Positions 1 through 7,756 of a stretch of 30,603 nucleotides of DNA are shown piece after piece. Each line of letters opens with the position of its first letter. The stretch's first letter is position 1. The notes beneath the pieces are model-generated. The model was not told the origin of the DNA. It worked only from the letters and a program-made list of their open reading frames with translations, and did not search any database. This DNA is from Bacteroidota bacterium (lineage in GTDB: Bacteria; Bacteroidota; Bacteroidia; UBA8524), in assembly GCA_003531115.1 (NCBI GenBank), contig DQHT01000004.1:17410-48012 (forward strand), read 5' to 3'. The translations under genes were made by a program, and so were the position numbers.

Positions 1-702
1 GCCGCGGTGTGCCATGCCCAACACGAACTCTTCAACATCATGCTCCGATCCAAACTGGATAACGGCATCAAGCGCAGGAATAAGCGTTTCAAGTCCTTCG
101 AGCGAAAAGCGTTTTTGTCCGACAAATTTGGTATGCAGGAAATTTTCAAAAACTACGGCCTTATTGAGTTTATCTAAAAAGTGACGTTTTTCATTCAGGC
201 TTAGGTCGGGCGTATTTTTTACTCCTTCCATTTTGTTCTGGAGCCAGCTAAGCCGCGCCGGACTGCGCATATACATAAACTCGGCACCGATCGAGCGGCA
301 ATAGGTATCTTCAAGATGGCGGATAATATCCTTGAGTTTGGCTGCACCCAGTCCGATTTCAACACCGGCGTTAAAAGATTTATCGAGGTCGCCGGCATTG
401 AGTCCGAAATTTTCTATAGCCAGGGTCGGTGTATATTTTCTACGTTCCCTTACCGGGTTGGTATGGGTGAAAAGGTGACCGCGGGTACGGTAGCCATGAA
501 TGAGGTTCAGTACATTAATTTCCTTTAGCGCATCTTCCGAAAGAGAAGCTCCGGCAGAACCGTTTTTCTGGCTTCCAAGTTCGAATCCTTCAAAAAACTT
601 CTTCCATCCAAAATCAACGGATTCAGGGTCAGAAGCATATTGTTGGTATAAATTGTCGATGGCCGCCACATCGGCGTTGCTCAGATAGGAATGTGCATCC
701 AT
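1..702 (-). CDS. sucA: 2-oxoglutarate dehydrogenase E1 component, N-terminal part (cut by window edge)
   Basis: This leftward reading frame begins at ATG 702 and stays open for 234 codons to the window edge, so the C-terminal three quarters of the protein lie outside. The product is the thiamine-diphosphate-dependent E1 of the 2-oxoglutarate dehydrogenase complex, which decarboxylates 2-oxoglutarate in the TCA cycle and passes the succinyl group to lipoyl-E2. Visible signs: the N-terminal peptide MDAHSYLSNADVAAIDNLYQ, then YASDPESVDFGWKKFFEGF (the segment thought to contact E2), then IGAEFMYM, and finally GMAHRG at the edge, the start of the family's GMAHRGRLN motif. It diverges from the MutS-like gene; a TAnnTTTG box lies 28 bases upstream of the start. 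Family assignment is secure. The E2 gene (sucB) is probably the next gene outside the window, but that is a guess. Confidence 0.93.
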   Translation of the reverse strand, partial: MDAHSYLSNADVAAIDNLYQQYASDPESVDFGWKKFFEGFELGSQKNGSAGASLSEDALKEINVLNLIHGYRTRGHLFTHTNPVRERRKYTPTLAIENFGLNAGDLDKSFNAGVEIGLGAAKLKDIIRHLEDTYCRSIGAEFMYMRSPARLSWLQNKMEGVKNTPDLSLNEKRHFLDKLNKAVVFENFLHTKFVGQKRFSLEGLETLIPALDAVIQFGSEHDVEEFVLGMAHRG

Positions 703-730
703 AGTACTCAAGATTTGCGAAAAGGGCATG

Positions 731-738
731 CAAAGATA
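731..738 (-). promoter_or_regulatory. Candidate -7 promoter element for sucA
   Basis: Read leftward the sequence is TATCTTTG, a full match to the Bacteroidota -7 consensus TAnnTTTG. It lies 28 bases before the sucA start, giving a leader of roughly 20-25 nt. I see no good TTG at the -33 position. It faces away from a second TAnnTTTG box at 750-757. Confidence 0.5.
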
Positions 739-749
739 CAACAACCCCC

Positions 750-757
750 TATTTTTG
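750..757 (+). promoter_or_regulatory. Candidate -7 promoter element for the MutS-like gene
   Basis: TATTTTTG matches TAnnTTTG exactly and ends five bases before ATG 763. The transcript would be leaderless or nearly so. This placement is the main reason for choosing ATG 763 over the in-frame ATG at 691, which lies inside sucA. Confidence 0.5.
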
Positions 758-762
758 CCTCC

Positions 763-2514
763 ATGGAAGAGCCATTGATGCGGGAAAAATTGGAAGCACT
801 CCGGAAATTGTCATTTACCCGAAGCAGGCAATTGAAAAAGGAGGCTTTGCGTATTGCGATTATCAGAGGTTTCCTGTTTTTAGGGGCTGTTTATTGGCTG
901 TATTGGCTTTTCCCTTCACCTGCTTTATTCGTTTACGGCTTTTTCATTTTGCTTCTTTTTTTATGGATGATGAAGCTGCAGGCCGATAAAAAGAAGAAAC
1001 TGGCCTTTGAAATAGCCTTTCAACAGGTGATCTCACGCGATCTGGAGGAACAAAAAATTCAGGATACCTTCAAAATGCCGGAAGAACTGGAACATCATCC
1101 GCTGGCTACCGACCTGGATGTTTTTGGTCATTTTTCCCTCCATTCTGCAATTCATCGAACCTATAGTTCCGCGTCGGCTCTCCAATTAGGTAAGTCGCTC
1201 ATCGATTATCCCCAGGACCCGGCTGTTATCCTTCAACTTCAAAAAGAGTTCCTTAACCTGCGCGAAAAAGGGGAAGAAGTGTATCGTTTTTTTACCCTTT
1301 CTTTACTTGCCTCCTTTTCTGAAAAGGAAGAAAAAGGCCTGCGCGACTGGCTCGAAAGTGCACATTTTAAGGTCAATAATTGGGTGATCCGCGGCTTTAC
1401 CTTATTATTTTTTCTGGTTGCCACAGGCGTAGGCCTGGAACGGATCCCGCCTCAATTTCTCCTTTATACCTTTATCCTCAACCTGATGGTGGTCTATTCC
1501 CGGATTAAGAAAATAAGCGCCCTTCAGCTTAACCTTTCCAAAGTCCATCCATCTCTGGAACAGGTTGCTGCTCAAATGAGCCAGTGGCAGGAGTCTTTAT
1601 CCGGTGAGGAAGAAAAATCTGTCTGGGAAGAACCCCGTTTGGCGTTAAGATCTTTGTCGCGTATCATGGCTCGCCTCGATTCCCGCCTGAATCCGCTGGG
1701 CGCTTTTATTTCAAACGGCATTTTTTTGTATGACTTCTCTACCATGTATCAGCTTGAAAAGTGGCGTTCAAAGTATGCGGTTAAGCTGCCCGCCTGGCTG
1801 GATGAACTGGCAAAAAGAGAAGTCCTGGTTTCGAAGGCTGCTTACTTCATGCGCCAGGGAGGAGTATTTCCTGAGCTGAGTGAAGCCGCATTTGAGTTGA
1901 AGTTCACCGATCTGATCCATCCTCTGATGAAAAAGGAAAAAGCGGTGGTGAACAGTTTTTCGATGACCGATAAAGCCCGGGGTATCGTGCTTACCGGCTC
2001 AAATATGTCGGGAAAATCAACCTTTTTGCGGACCCTTGGAAGCTCCCTGATCCTTGCCCATAATGGCCTGCCTTTGCACTGCACCTCCTTTAGGTTTACA
2101 CCCCTTCAACTGCATAGTGCAATCCGTGTAAATGACAGCCTCGAAGAAGATGCTTCCTATTTTTATGCAGAGCTTAAACGTCTCGCCTCGATCACGGAAC
2201 ATGCCGGCAAACAACCCCGTGTATTCATTTTGTTGGATGAGATCCTCCGCGGCACCAATTCGGCCGACAAACAAGCCGGCTCCCGGGCCTTGTTGCTGCA
2301 ACTTATCATCCATAAAAAAGCCAATACCATTCTTGCCACCCACGATCTTAGCCTCACCGAACTGGCATCAGAGTACCCGGATCAGATCGCCAATTACGCC
2401 TTCGAATCGCGCATCATCGATAATAAACTCAGTTTCGACTATACCCTCAAAAAAGGCGTTTGCAGCCAGCTCAATGCTATGTTTTTGATGAAGACGATGG
2501 GGATTATGGATTAA
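763..2514 (+). CDS. Membrane-anchored MutS-like ATPase (MutS domain V protein)
   Basis: A 583-aa protein with a hydrophobic N-terminal region (about residues 28-68, likely two membrane spans), a second hydrophobic pair near residues 205-245, and a C-terminal MutS/Rad50-type ABC ATPase domain. Walker A is GSNMSGKS at residues 412-419, Walker B is ILLDE ending at E493, followed by the MutS signature RGTN and the ATHDLSLTEL switch segment. The mismatch-recognition (domain I) and connector domains of true MutS are absent, and membrane spans are unusual for mismatch repair, so a role in classical repair is unlikely. Proteins of this layout occur in Bacteroidota, usually annotated only as MutS or DNA mismatch repair protein; their function is not known to me. 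It is divergent from sucA and 152 bases upstream of ccoNO. ATG 691 is in frame but would place the start inside the opposite gene. Confidence 0.8.
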   Translation: MEEPLMREKLEALRKLSFTRSRQLKKEALRIAIIRGFLFLGAVYWLYWLFPSPALFVYGFFILLLFLWMMKLQADKKKKLAFEIAFQQVISRDLEEQKIQDTFKMPEELEHHPLATDLDVFGHFSLHSAIHRTYSSASALQLGKSLIDYPQDPAVILQLQKEFLNLREKGEEVYRFFTLSLLASFSEKEEKGLRDWLESAHFKVNNWVIRGFTLLFFLVATGVGLERIPPQFLLYTFILNLMVVYSRIKKISALQLNLSKVHPSLEQVAAQMSQWQESLSGEEEKSVWEEPRLALRSLSRIMARLDSRLNPLGAFISNGIFLYDFSTMYQLEKWRSKYAVKLPAWLDELAKREVLVSKAAYFMRQGGVFPELSEAAFELKFTDLIHPLMKKEKAVVNSFSMTDKARGIVLTGSNMSGKSTFLRTLGSSLILAHNGLPLHCTSFRFTPLQLHSAIRVNDSLEEDASYFYAELKRLASITEHAGKQPRVFILLDEILRGTNSADKQAGSRALLLQLIIHKKANTILATHDLSLTELASEYPDQIANYAFESRIIDNKLSFDYTLKKGVCSQLNAMFLMKTMGIMD

Positions 2515-2577
2515 ATTCTTCACCAAGTCTCCCAGTCTTCCGTACCCCGCGTCCTCCCTGCATCCCTACTAAAATAT

Positions 2578-2591
2578 ATGATATAAATCAC
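2578..2591. promoter_or_regulatory. FNR/CRP-type dyad upstream of the cbb3 oxidase operon
   Basis: The sequence ATGATATAAATCAC contains the perfect core TGAT-N4-ATCA of the FNR consensus TTGAT-N4-ATCAA; only the outermost base on each side differs. It lies 76 bases before the ccoNO start codon, the operon most often controlled by FNR-family regulators. No perfect -7 box follows: CATCTTTC at 2622-2629 is the nearest resemblance and would place the dyad near -50. Control by an oxygen- or redox-sensing Crp/Fnr protein is inferred. Confidence 0.5.
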
Positions 2592-2607
2592 CTCCACATG
2601 TGAGGTG
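2589..2607. repeat. Inverted repeat beside the FNR-like site
   Basis: CACCT and AGGTG form 5-base arms around CCACATGTG, itself centred on the palindrome CACATGTG. It overlaps the right edge of the FNR-like dyad. It could be a second operator or a short hairpin; I cannot tell which. Confidence 0.35.
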
Positions 2608-2666
2608 CGTCATTTTTTTCGCATCTTTCAGATTGAAAATTTGCCAATCAAAAAACACGACCATTC

Positions 2667-4820
2667 ATGACGCACATTGAGAAGTTCAGTTACGACAATA
2701 AAATTGTCAGGGATTTCGGGATCGCCACGGTTATTTGGGGGATAGTAGGGATGTTGATCGGGCTATTGGCCGCGATCCAACTTTATGAACCGGCAGCTAA
2801 CCTTGGAAATCCTTACACCACCTTCGGGCGTATTCGCCCACTGCATACCAACGCAGTGATTTTCGCCTTTGTAGGGAACGCCATTTTTATGGGGATTTAT
2901 TATTCCCTGCAGCGTTTATGTAAGGCCCGGATGTTCTCCGACCTCCTGAGCAAACTCCATTTTTGGGGCTGGCAGCTCATTATTGTCGCCGCTGCCATCA
3001 CCTTGCCCTTAGGTATGACTTCTTCGCATGAATATGCTGAACTGGAATGGCCGATCGATATTGCCATTACCCTGATCTGGGTCATATTTGGCTGGAACAT
3101 GTTCGGTACCATTCTGCGTCGCCGTGAAAAACACCTCTATGTCGCCATCTGGTTCTATATCGCCACCTTCGTAACAGTTGCGGTATTGCACCTGGTAAAC
3201 TCCTTCCAGTTGCCAATCAGTTTGTTCAAAAGCTACTATTGGTATTCCGGCGTTCAGGATGCCCTGGTACAATGGTGGTACGGACATAATGCCGTTGCGT
3301 TTTTCCTTACCACACCTTTCCTCGGACTCATGTACTATTACCTGCCCAAGGCAGCGAACAGGCCGGTCTATTCCTATAAACTTTCTATCCTCCATTTCTG
3401 GACACTGATATTCATCTATATATGGGCCGGACCTCACCATTTGTTGTACAGCTCATTGCCAAACTGGGCACAATCTTTAGGTACCGCATTTTCAATCATG
3501 CTTATTGCACCTTCCTGGGGAGGTATGATCAACGGTTTGCTCACCTTGCGTGGGGCCTGGGACCGGGTGCGTGAAGATGCCATTCTGAAATTTTTTGTCG
3601 TGGCCGTTACTGCTTATGGTATGGCAACCCTTGAAGGGCCGCTTTTATCCCTTAAAAACGTGAATGCCATTGCCCACTTTACCGACTGGATCGTGGCACA
3701 CGTGCACGTTGGTGCCCTGGGTTGGAACGGACTCATGACCTTTGCCATGCTCTATTGGCTGGCTCCTAAAATTTACAATACCAAACTCTATAGTATGAAG
3801 CTGGCGAATACCCACTTCTGGCTCGCAACTTTGGGTATCGCTTTTTACGCCATACCTATGTACTGGTCAGGTTGGCAACAAGGCCAGATGTGGAAAGATT
3901 TTGGTCCTGATGGATATCTGGTATACCCGGAGTTTATCAAAACTACCATGTCGATCCTGCCCATGCATGTGATGCGTTCAATAGGTGGGACGATCTATCT
4001 CACAGGGGTATTTGTAATGGCCTATAACCTGTACAAAACCGTTAAAAGCGGTAGGCTCGTGGCCAACGAGGCTGCTGAAGCTGCCCCTTTACTGAATAAC
4101 GAAAACCACGGAAAAGAATACTGGCACAGGATTATTGAAAGAAAACCAACCCTTATGCTGGTACTTTCCCTGATCGTTATTATGATCGGTGGCGCTGTTG
4201 AAATGGTACCCACCTTCCTGATCAAATCAAATGTTCCCACCATAGCAGCAGTAAAACCGTATACCCCGCTCGAACTTGAGGGGCGGGATCTGTATATTAA
4301 AGAAGGTTGTGTGGGTTGCCATTCGCAAACCGTCCGTCCATTCCGTTCAGAAACAGAACGTTATGGAGAATATTCCAAAGCAGGTGAGTTTGTGTATGAT
4401 CACCCTTTCCTCTGGGGATCCAAAAGAACCGGTCCTGACCTTGCCCGGGAAGGAACAGCGAAATTGTTCAAGCAGGATTCCTGGCATTATTATCATTTGG
4501 TTAAACCAAGTGAAATGACCCAGGGTTCGATCATGCCTCCATATCCCTGGCTGACGACCAATACCTTGAATACCAGCCAGACGGTTTCTAAGATCAAGGC
4601 AATGCGCACATTGGGTGTTCCTTATCCAAAAGACTATGAAAAACAGGCTTTGAGCGACCTGAAAAAACAGGCTGAAAAGATCGCAGCCAACCTGAAAAAA
4701 GAAGGAGTACGCAATAAGGATAAATCTGAAGTATCTCCCGATGTGGAGGTTATCGCCCTGATCGCCTACCTGCAACGACTCGGTACCGATATTTCAAAAT
4801 CAGAAACCACTAATCCATAA
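2667..4820 (+). CDS. ccoNO: cbb3-type cytochrome c oxidase, fused subunits I and II (CcoN-CcoO)
   Basis: A 717-aa fusion of the catalytic heme-copper subunit CcoN (about residues 1-480) and the mono-heme cytochrome c subunit CcoO (about 490-710). CcoN ligand histidines are visible: H60 in RPLHTN (low-spin heme), H207 in WWYGHN and the pair H257-H258 in GPHHLLY (copper B), and H345/H347 in AHVHVGALGW (hemes). After a linker, one membrane span (VLSLIVIMIGGAVEMVPTF) leads into CcoO, with heme motif CVGCH at 548-552 and the typical CcoO run beginning SQTVRPFRSETERYGEYSK. It reduces oxygen to water at high affinity in the inner membrane and pumps protons. The N-O fusion is common in Bacteroidota. 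It is first gene of a compact operon; ccoQ-like starts 4 bases after its stop. Confidence 0.97.
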   Translation: MTHIEKFSYDNKIVRDFGIATVIWGIVGMLIGLLAAIQLYEPAANLGNPYTTFGRIRPLHTNAVIFAFVGNAIFMGIYYSLQRLCKARMFSDLLSKLHFWGWQLIIVAAAITLPLGMTSSHEYAELEWPIDIAITLIWVIFGWNMFGTILRRREKHLYVAIWFYIATFVTVAVLHLVNSFQLPISLFKSYYWYSGVQDALVQWWYGHNAVAFFLTTPFLGLMYYYLPKAANRPVYSYKLSILHFWTLIFIYIWAGPHHLLYSSLPNWAQSLGTAFSIMLIAPSWGGMINGLLTLRGAWDRVREDAILKFFVVAVTAYGMATLEGPLLSLKNVNAIAHFTDWIVAHVHVGALGWNGLMTFAMLYWLAPKIYNTKLYSMKLANTHFWLATLGIAFYAIPMYWSGWQQGQMWKDFGPDGYLVYPEFIKTTMSILPMHVMRSIGGTIYLTGVFVMAYNLYKTVKSGRLVANEAAEAAPLLNNENHGKEYWHRIIERKPTLMLVLSLIVIMIGGAVEMVPTFLIKSNVPTIAAVKPYTPLELEGRDLYIKEGCVGCHSQTVRPFRSETERYGEYSKAGEFVYDHPFLWGSKRTGPDLAREGTAKLFKQDSWHYYHLVKPSEMTQGSIMPPYPWLTTNTLNTSQTVSKIKAMRTLGVPYPKDYEKQALSDLKKQAEKIAANLKKEGVRNKDKSEVSPDVEVIALIAYLQRLGTDISKSETTNP

Positions 4821-4824
4821 ACCC

Positions 4825-5004
4825 ATGTTCAAACAATTTATAAGCGGCGTAGAGGGTATGGATCAGTACCTTATTTTCTCCATGATCGTGTTCCTCGTGT
4901 TTTTTGCAGGGGTACTCATCTATGTTGTCCGCATGACCAAGGAAGAAATCGATATCCTTTCCAATATTCCCTTAAACGACAAAGAAACTGATAGCCATGA
5001 ATAA
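4825..5004 (+). CDS. ccoQ: Small CcoQ-like subunit of cbb3 oxidase
   Basis: A 59-aa protein, MFKQFISGVEGMDQYLIFSM followed by a single membrane span (about residues 13-35) and a charged tail ending NDKETDSHE. Size, one span and the position between ccoNO and ccoP match CcoQ, the small subunit that stabilises the assembled cbb3 complex. Sequence similarity within CcoQ is always weak, so the call leans on context. Its last 8 bases overlap the start of ccoP (ATGAATAA), implying coupled translation. Confidence 0.75.
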   Translation: MFKQFISGVEGMDQYLIFSMIVFLVFFAGVLIYVVRMTKEEIDILSNIPLNDKETDSHE

Positions 5005-5896
5005 GCATAGCCTTCTATCCAAAAAAGCCTGTAGCCTTTTAGCCCTGCTGAGCCTCACAGGATTGAGTCAGGCCCAGACCTTATCTGATACCGGAAAGTT
5101 TATGAATTTTGGCATCAACGAATTATTATGGACCATCACGCTGATCCTTGGCCTGATCCTGCTTTTTTTGATTTTTGTGATGTTACGGCTCATGAAAGAG
5201 CTGAAAAAGGGGGAAGCAGCAGTACCGGAAACAGAAAAGCGGACTATTATGGAGCGTATATTGTCGCTCCGCCCGCTTTCAGATAATGCAAAACTTACCA
5301 TGGACCATCGTTATGATGGCATTGAAGAACTGGACAACCCAACCCCTCCCTGGTTTAATTTTCTTTTTTATGGAACCATTATTTTTGCCATCGTATACAT
5401 GGTTAAATACCATGTTATCGGTGATGGAATGGTTCAGGAAAATGAATATCAGGCCGAAATGGAAGAATGGAAGGCGAAAACAGTCGCCAACCAGGCTGCA
5501 GGAACAGACCTGATCGACGAAACCAATGTGGCCCTGGTAAGCGATGCAAAACTTCTTGCCGCCTCAGCCGAAATCTTTAAAGTAAAATGTGCCGTTTGTC
5601 ACGGTGAAAAAGCCGAAGGAAAGAACGGTCCAAAACTTACCGACCCGTATTGGATTCATGGCGGGGAGCTAAAGGATATTTTTAAAACCATCAATCAGGG
5701 AGTTCCTGAAAAAGGGATGATTGCCTGGAAAGGCATTCTCAAACCTGAGGAGATCCAGAACATGGCCAGTTATATCCTTTCCATTCAAGGTACAGTTCCT
5801 GATGGGGTAGGTGCAGAACCTCAGGGTGCACTTAAAACTGCAGAACCTGTAAAAGAAGCACCTTCTTCGGATACTACATCGACAAGCGGATCCTGA
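4997..5896 (+). CDS. ccoP: cbb3 oxidase cytochrome c subunit III (CcoP), single-heme form
   Basis: A 299-aa membrane-anchored cytochrome c that feeds electrons to CcoO. The N-terminus has a hydrophobic, signal-like stretch (about 11-27) and a span at about 43-64. The CcoP hallmark LDNPTPPWFNFLFYGTIIFA follows at 112-131 with the second span. One heme site is present, CAVCH at 198-202, with a candidate axial methionine at M241 (KGMIAWKG). Proteobacterial CcoP carries two hemes; the single-heme form is known in Bacteroidota. The C-terminal tail (about 275-299) is Ser/Thr/Pro/Glu-rich and probably disordered. Earlier members of this gene family begin with only one span, so the extra hydrophobic N-terminus may be a cleaved signal. 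Confidence 0.95.
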   Translation: MNKHSLLSKKACSLLALLSLTGLSQAQTLSDTGKFMNFGINELLWTITLILGLILLFLIFVMLRLMKELKKGEAAVPETEKRTIMERILSLRPLSDNAKLTMDHRYDGIEELDNPTPPWFNFLFYGTIIFAIVYMVKYHVIGDGMVQENEYQAEMEEWKAKTVANQAAGTDLIDETNVALVSDAKLLAASAEIFKVKCAVCHGEKAEGKNGPKLTDPYWIHGGELKDIFKTINQGVPEKGMIAWKGILKPEEIQNMASYILSIQGTVPDGVGAEPQGALKTAEPVKEAPSSDTTSTSGS

Positions 5897-5909
5897 TTGA
5901 TAGAAGAGC

Positions 5910-7328
5910 ATGGAAGCAGCAAAAGCCAAAGATGAAGAGCATTATCGTGATGAGCTGTCGAACGTAGACAAAAAAGGCAAACGCCTCTGGATATTCCCCA
6001 AAAAACCAAAAGGGGGATATTATAAGGCACGCTCCATTGTGGCTTGGGCGCTTATGGCCCTGATGTTTGCGGGCCCTTTTTTAAAGTGGCACGGGCATCC
6101 GCTATTGCTTTTTAATGTACTGGAAAGGAAATTTATCCTTTTTGGTTTCCCCTTTTGGCCCCAGGACTTTAAAATATTCGCTGTTGCGACCCTCGTTGGT
6201 ATTGTATTCATCGTCCTTTTTACTGTCGTATGGGGCAGGGTTTTCTGTGGCTGGGTTTGTCCGCAAACCATTTTTATGGAAATGCTCTTCCGAAAGATCG
6301 AATATTGGATCGATGGCGACTGGAAGCAGCAGCAAAAATTACAGGCCATGCCCTGGAATGGGGAAAAAATAAGAAAAAGGACCTTAAAACACACCCTGTT
6401 TTTTATTCTCTCCTTTGTTATTTCAAACACCTTTCTGGCTTATATCATTGGTATAGATGAGCTTAGTTTGCTCGTTACCGATGGCCCGTTAAACCACCTG
6501 GGAAGCTTCTTTGCCCTCATTATGTTTACCGGGGTCTTTTATTTTGTCTTTGCCTGGTTCCGCGAATTGGTCTGCATCATTGTTTGTCCATACGGCCGCT
6601 TACAAGGTGTCATGCTCGATAAAAAATCGGTGGTGGTAACCTATGACCATGTTAGAGGAGAACCAAGGGGCAAGATCAATAAAAAGGAAGCACAGGAAAA
6701 TCTGGGCGACTGTATTGACTGCAACTTATGCGTTAATGTTTGCCCGACAGGTATCGATATACGGAATGGCGTTCAACTGGAATGTATCAACTGTACCGCC
6801 TGCATCGATGCCTGCGATGAGGTAATGGTAAAGATAGATCGTCCGAAAAGCCTGATCCGTTATGATACGGTTGAAGGGGTGGAAAAAGGGGAGAAGTGGA
6901 AACTCTCTGGCCGGTCTATTGCCTATAGTTCTGTATTGGTACTTTTGATAGCCGTTCTGACCTTTTTTATCGTCACCCGCGATGATGTGGAATCCATCAT
7001 CGTAAGAACCTATGGAACCACCTATGAATACCAGGGTAAAGACAAGATCAGTAACCTCTACAATGTGGAGTTCCTCAACAAAACCTTCAAGAACAAGGAA
7101 ATAACCTTGAAGCTTGAGAATAATGATCACGATGAAATCGAGTTGGTGATTATTGGAGGACAACAGTTTGTAGCGCCTCCAGGTGAGCAGAGCAAAGGAA
7201 CCATTATGATCATTATTCCGCTTGATGAGATCGAATCGAATCGCTTTACTGTTCCAATTGGCGTATATGTTGATGGGGATAAAATTGAAACTTTCGAGGC
7301 CGGTTTTGTGGCCCCGGTTATAGATTAA
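5910..7328 (+). CDS. ccoG: Cytochrome c oxidase accessory protein CcoG (polyferredoxin, copper reductase)
   Basis: A 472-aa membrane iron-sulfur protein required for cbb3 assembly; CcoG has been shown to reduce Cu(II) to Cu(I) for the copper delivered to CcoN. Visible: membrane spans from about residue 42, the cysteine pair in VFCGWVCPQ (C113, C117), a second pair in CIIVCP (C222, C226), and two 4Fe-4S ferredoxin motifs, CIDCNLCVNVCP (268-279) and CINCTACIDACD (292-303). Another span (about 335-351) precedes a C-terminal immunoglobulin-like periplasmic domain. Length and order match the family. It starts 13 bases after ccoP and ends 2 bases before ccoH. Confidence 0.97.
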   Translation: MEAAKAKDEEHYRDELSNVDKKGKRLWIFPKKPKGGYYKARSIVAWALMALMFAGPFLKWHGHPLLLFNVLERKFILFGFPFWPQDFKIFAVATLVGIVFIVLFTVVWGRVFCGWVCPQTIFMEMLFRKIEYWIDGDWKQQQKLQAMPWNGEKIRKRTLKHTLFFILSFVISNTFLAYIIGIDELSLLVTDGPLNHLGSFFALIMFTGVFYFVFAWFRELVCIIVCPYGRLQGVMLDKKSVVVTYDHVRGEPRGKINKKEAQENLGDCIDCNLCVNVCPTGIDIRNGVQLECINCTACIDACDEVMVKIDRPKSLIRYDTVEGVEKGEKWKLSGRSIAYSSVLVLLIAVLTFFIVTRDDVESIIVRTYGTTYEYQGKDKISNLYNVEFLNKTFKNKEITLKLENNDHDEIELVIIGGQQFVAPPGEQSKGTIMIIIPLDEIESNRFTVPIGVYVDGDKIETFEAGFVAPVID

Positions 7329-7330
7329 GT

Positions 7331-7756
7331 ATGAAACTACATTTTGGACATGGTGTTTTATTTTTTGGGATCCTGTTTGCCGGATTTGTAATCTATCTGG
7401 TTGTCCAAATGGTTTCCCAACGTGTAGACCTTGTAGAAAAGGACTACTATGAACGGGGCCTGGAATACCAATCCGTGATCGACAATAAGAAGAATGAAAA
7501 GGTTGGATTTTCCTGCATTCAGGATAAAGACAAGCTCCTTGTGAAAAAAATAAGTACCGAAGCTGCCGGTGCCTGCAGGTTGGTTTTTTATCGGCCATCC
7601 GATTCCCGCCTGGATACCAGCTTTGTAATTCCCATCAGGGGTGAAACCGGAATTGCCGACTTAATGGGTCTGGAAAAGGGAATGTGGCGTTATACACTCA
7701 GTTATCAGGAGGGAGCTGACTGGTATTATCAGCAGGAGGATATTCACTGGAAATGA
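7331..7756 (+). CDS. ccoH: FixH/CcoH family cbb3 assembly protein
   Basis: A 141-aa protein with one N-terminal membrane span (about residues 8-28) and a periplasmic beta-rich domain. The segment after the span, VDLVEKDYYERGLEYQ, is the characteristic FixH/CcoH signature (KDYYxxGLxYQ). CcoH binds the CcoN-containing subcomplex and is needed for stable cbb3 assembly. Its place directly behind ccoG is the standard order. Its last four bases (ATGA) are shared with the start of the next gene. Confidence 0.93.
   Translation: MKLHFGHGVLFFGILFAGFVIYLVVQMVSQRVDLVEKDYYERGLEYQSVIDNKKNEKVGFSCIQDKDKLLVKKISTEAAGACRLVFYRPSDSRLDTSFVIPIRGETGIADLMGLEKGMWRYTLSYQEGADWYYQQEDIHWK

Noticed and set aside
2017..2488. 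Overlapping alternative frames on both strands inside the MutS-like ATPase domain
   Set aside because: They overlap Walker A and B coding sequence of the real gene and show no protein-like composition or start signal.
2631..2649. GATTG-N9-CAATC repeat in the ccoNO leader as an operator
   Set aside because: Arms of only five bases in AT-rich DNA are expected by chance, and the spacing fits no regulator I know.
6726..7598. A 290-codon leftward open frame opposite ccoG and ccoH
   Set aside because: It lies wholly antisense to two well-supported genes, its product is a low-complexity-free but unrecognisable string with no domain motif, and long antisense frames are common opposite such codon usage.
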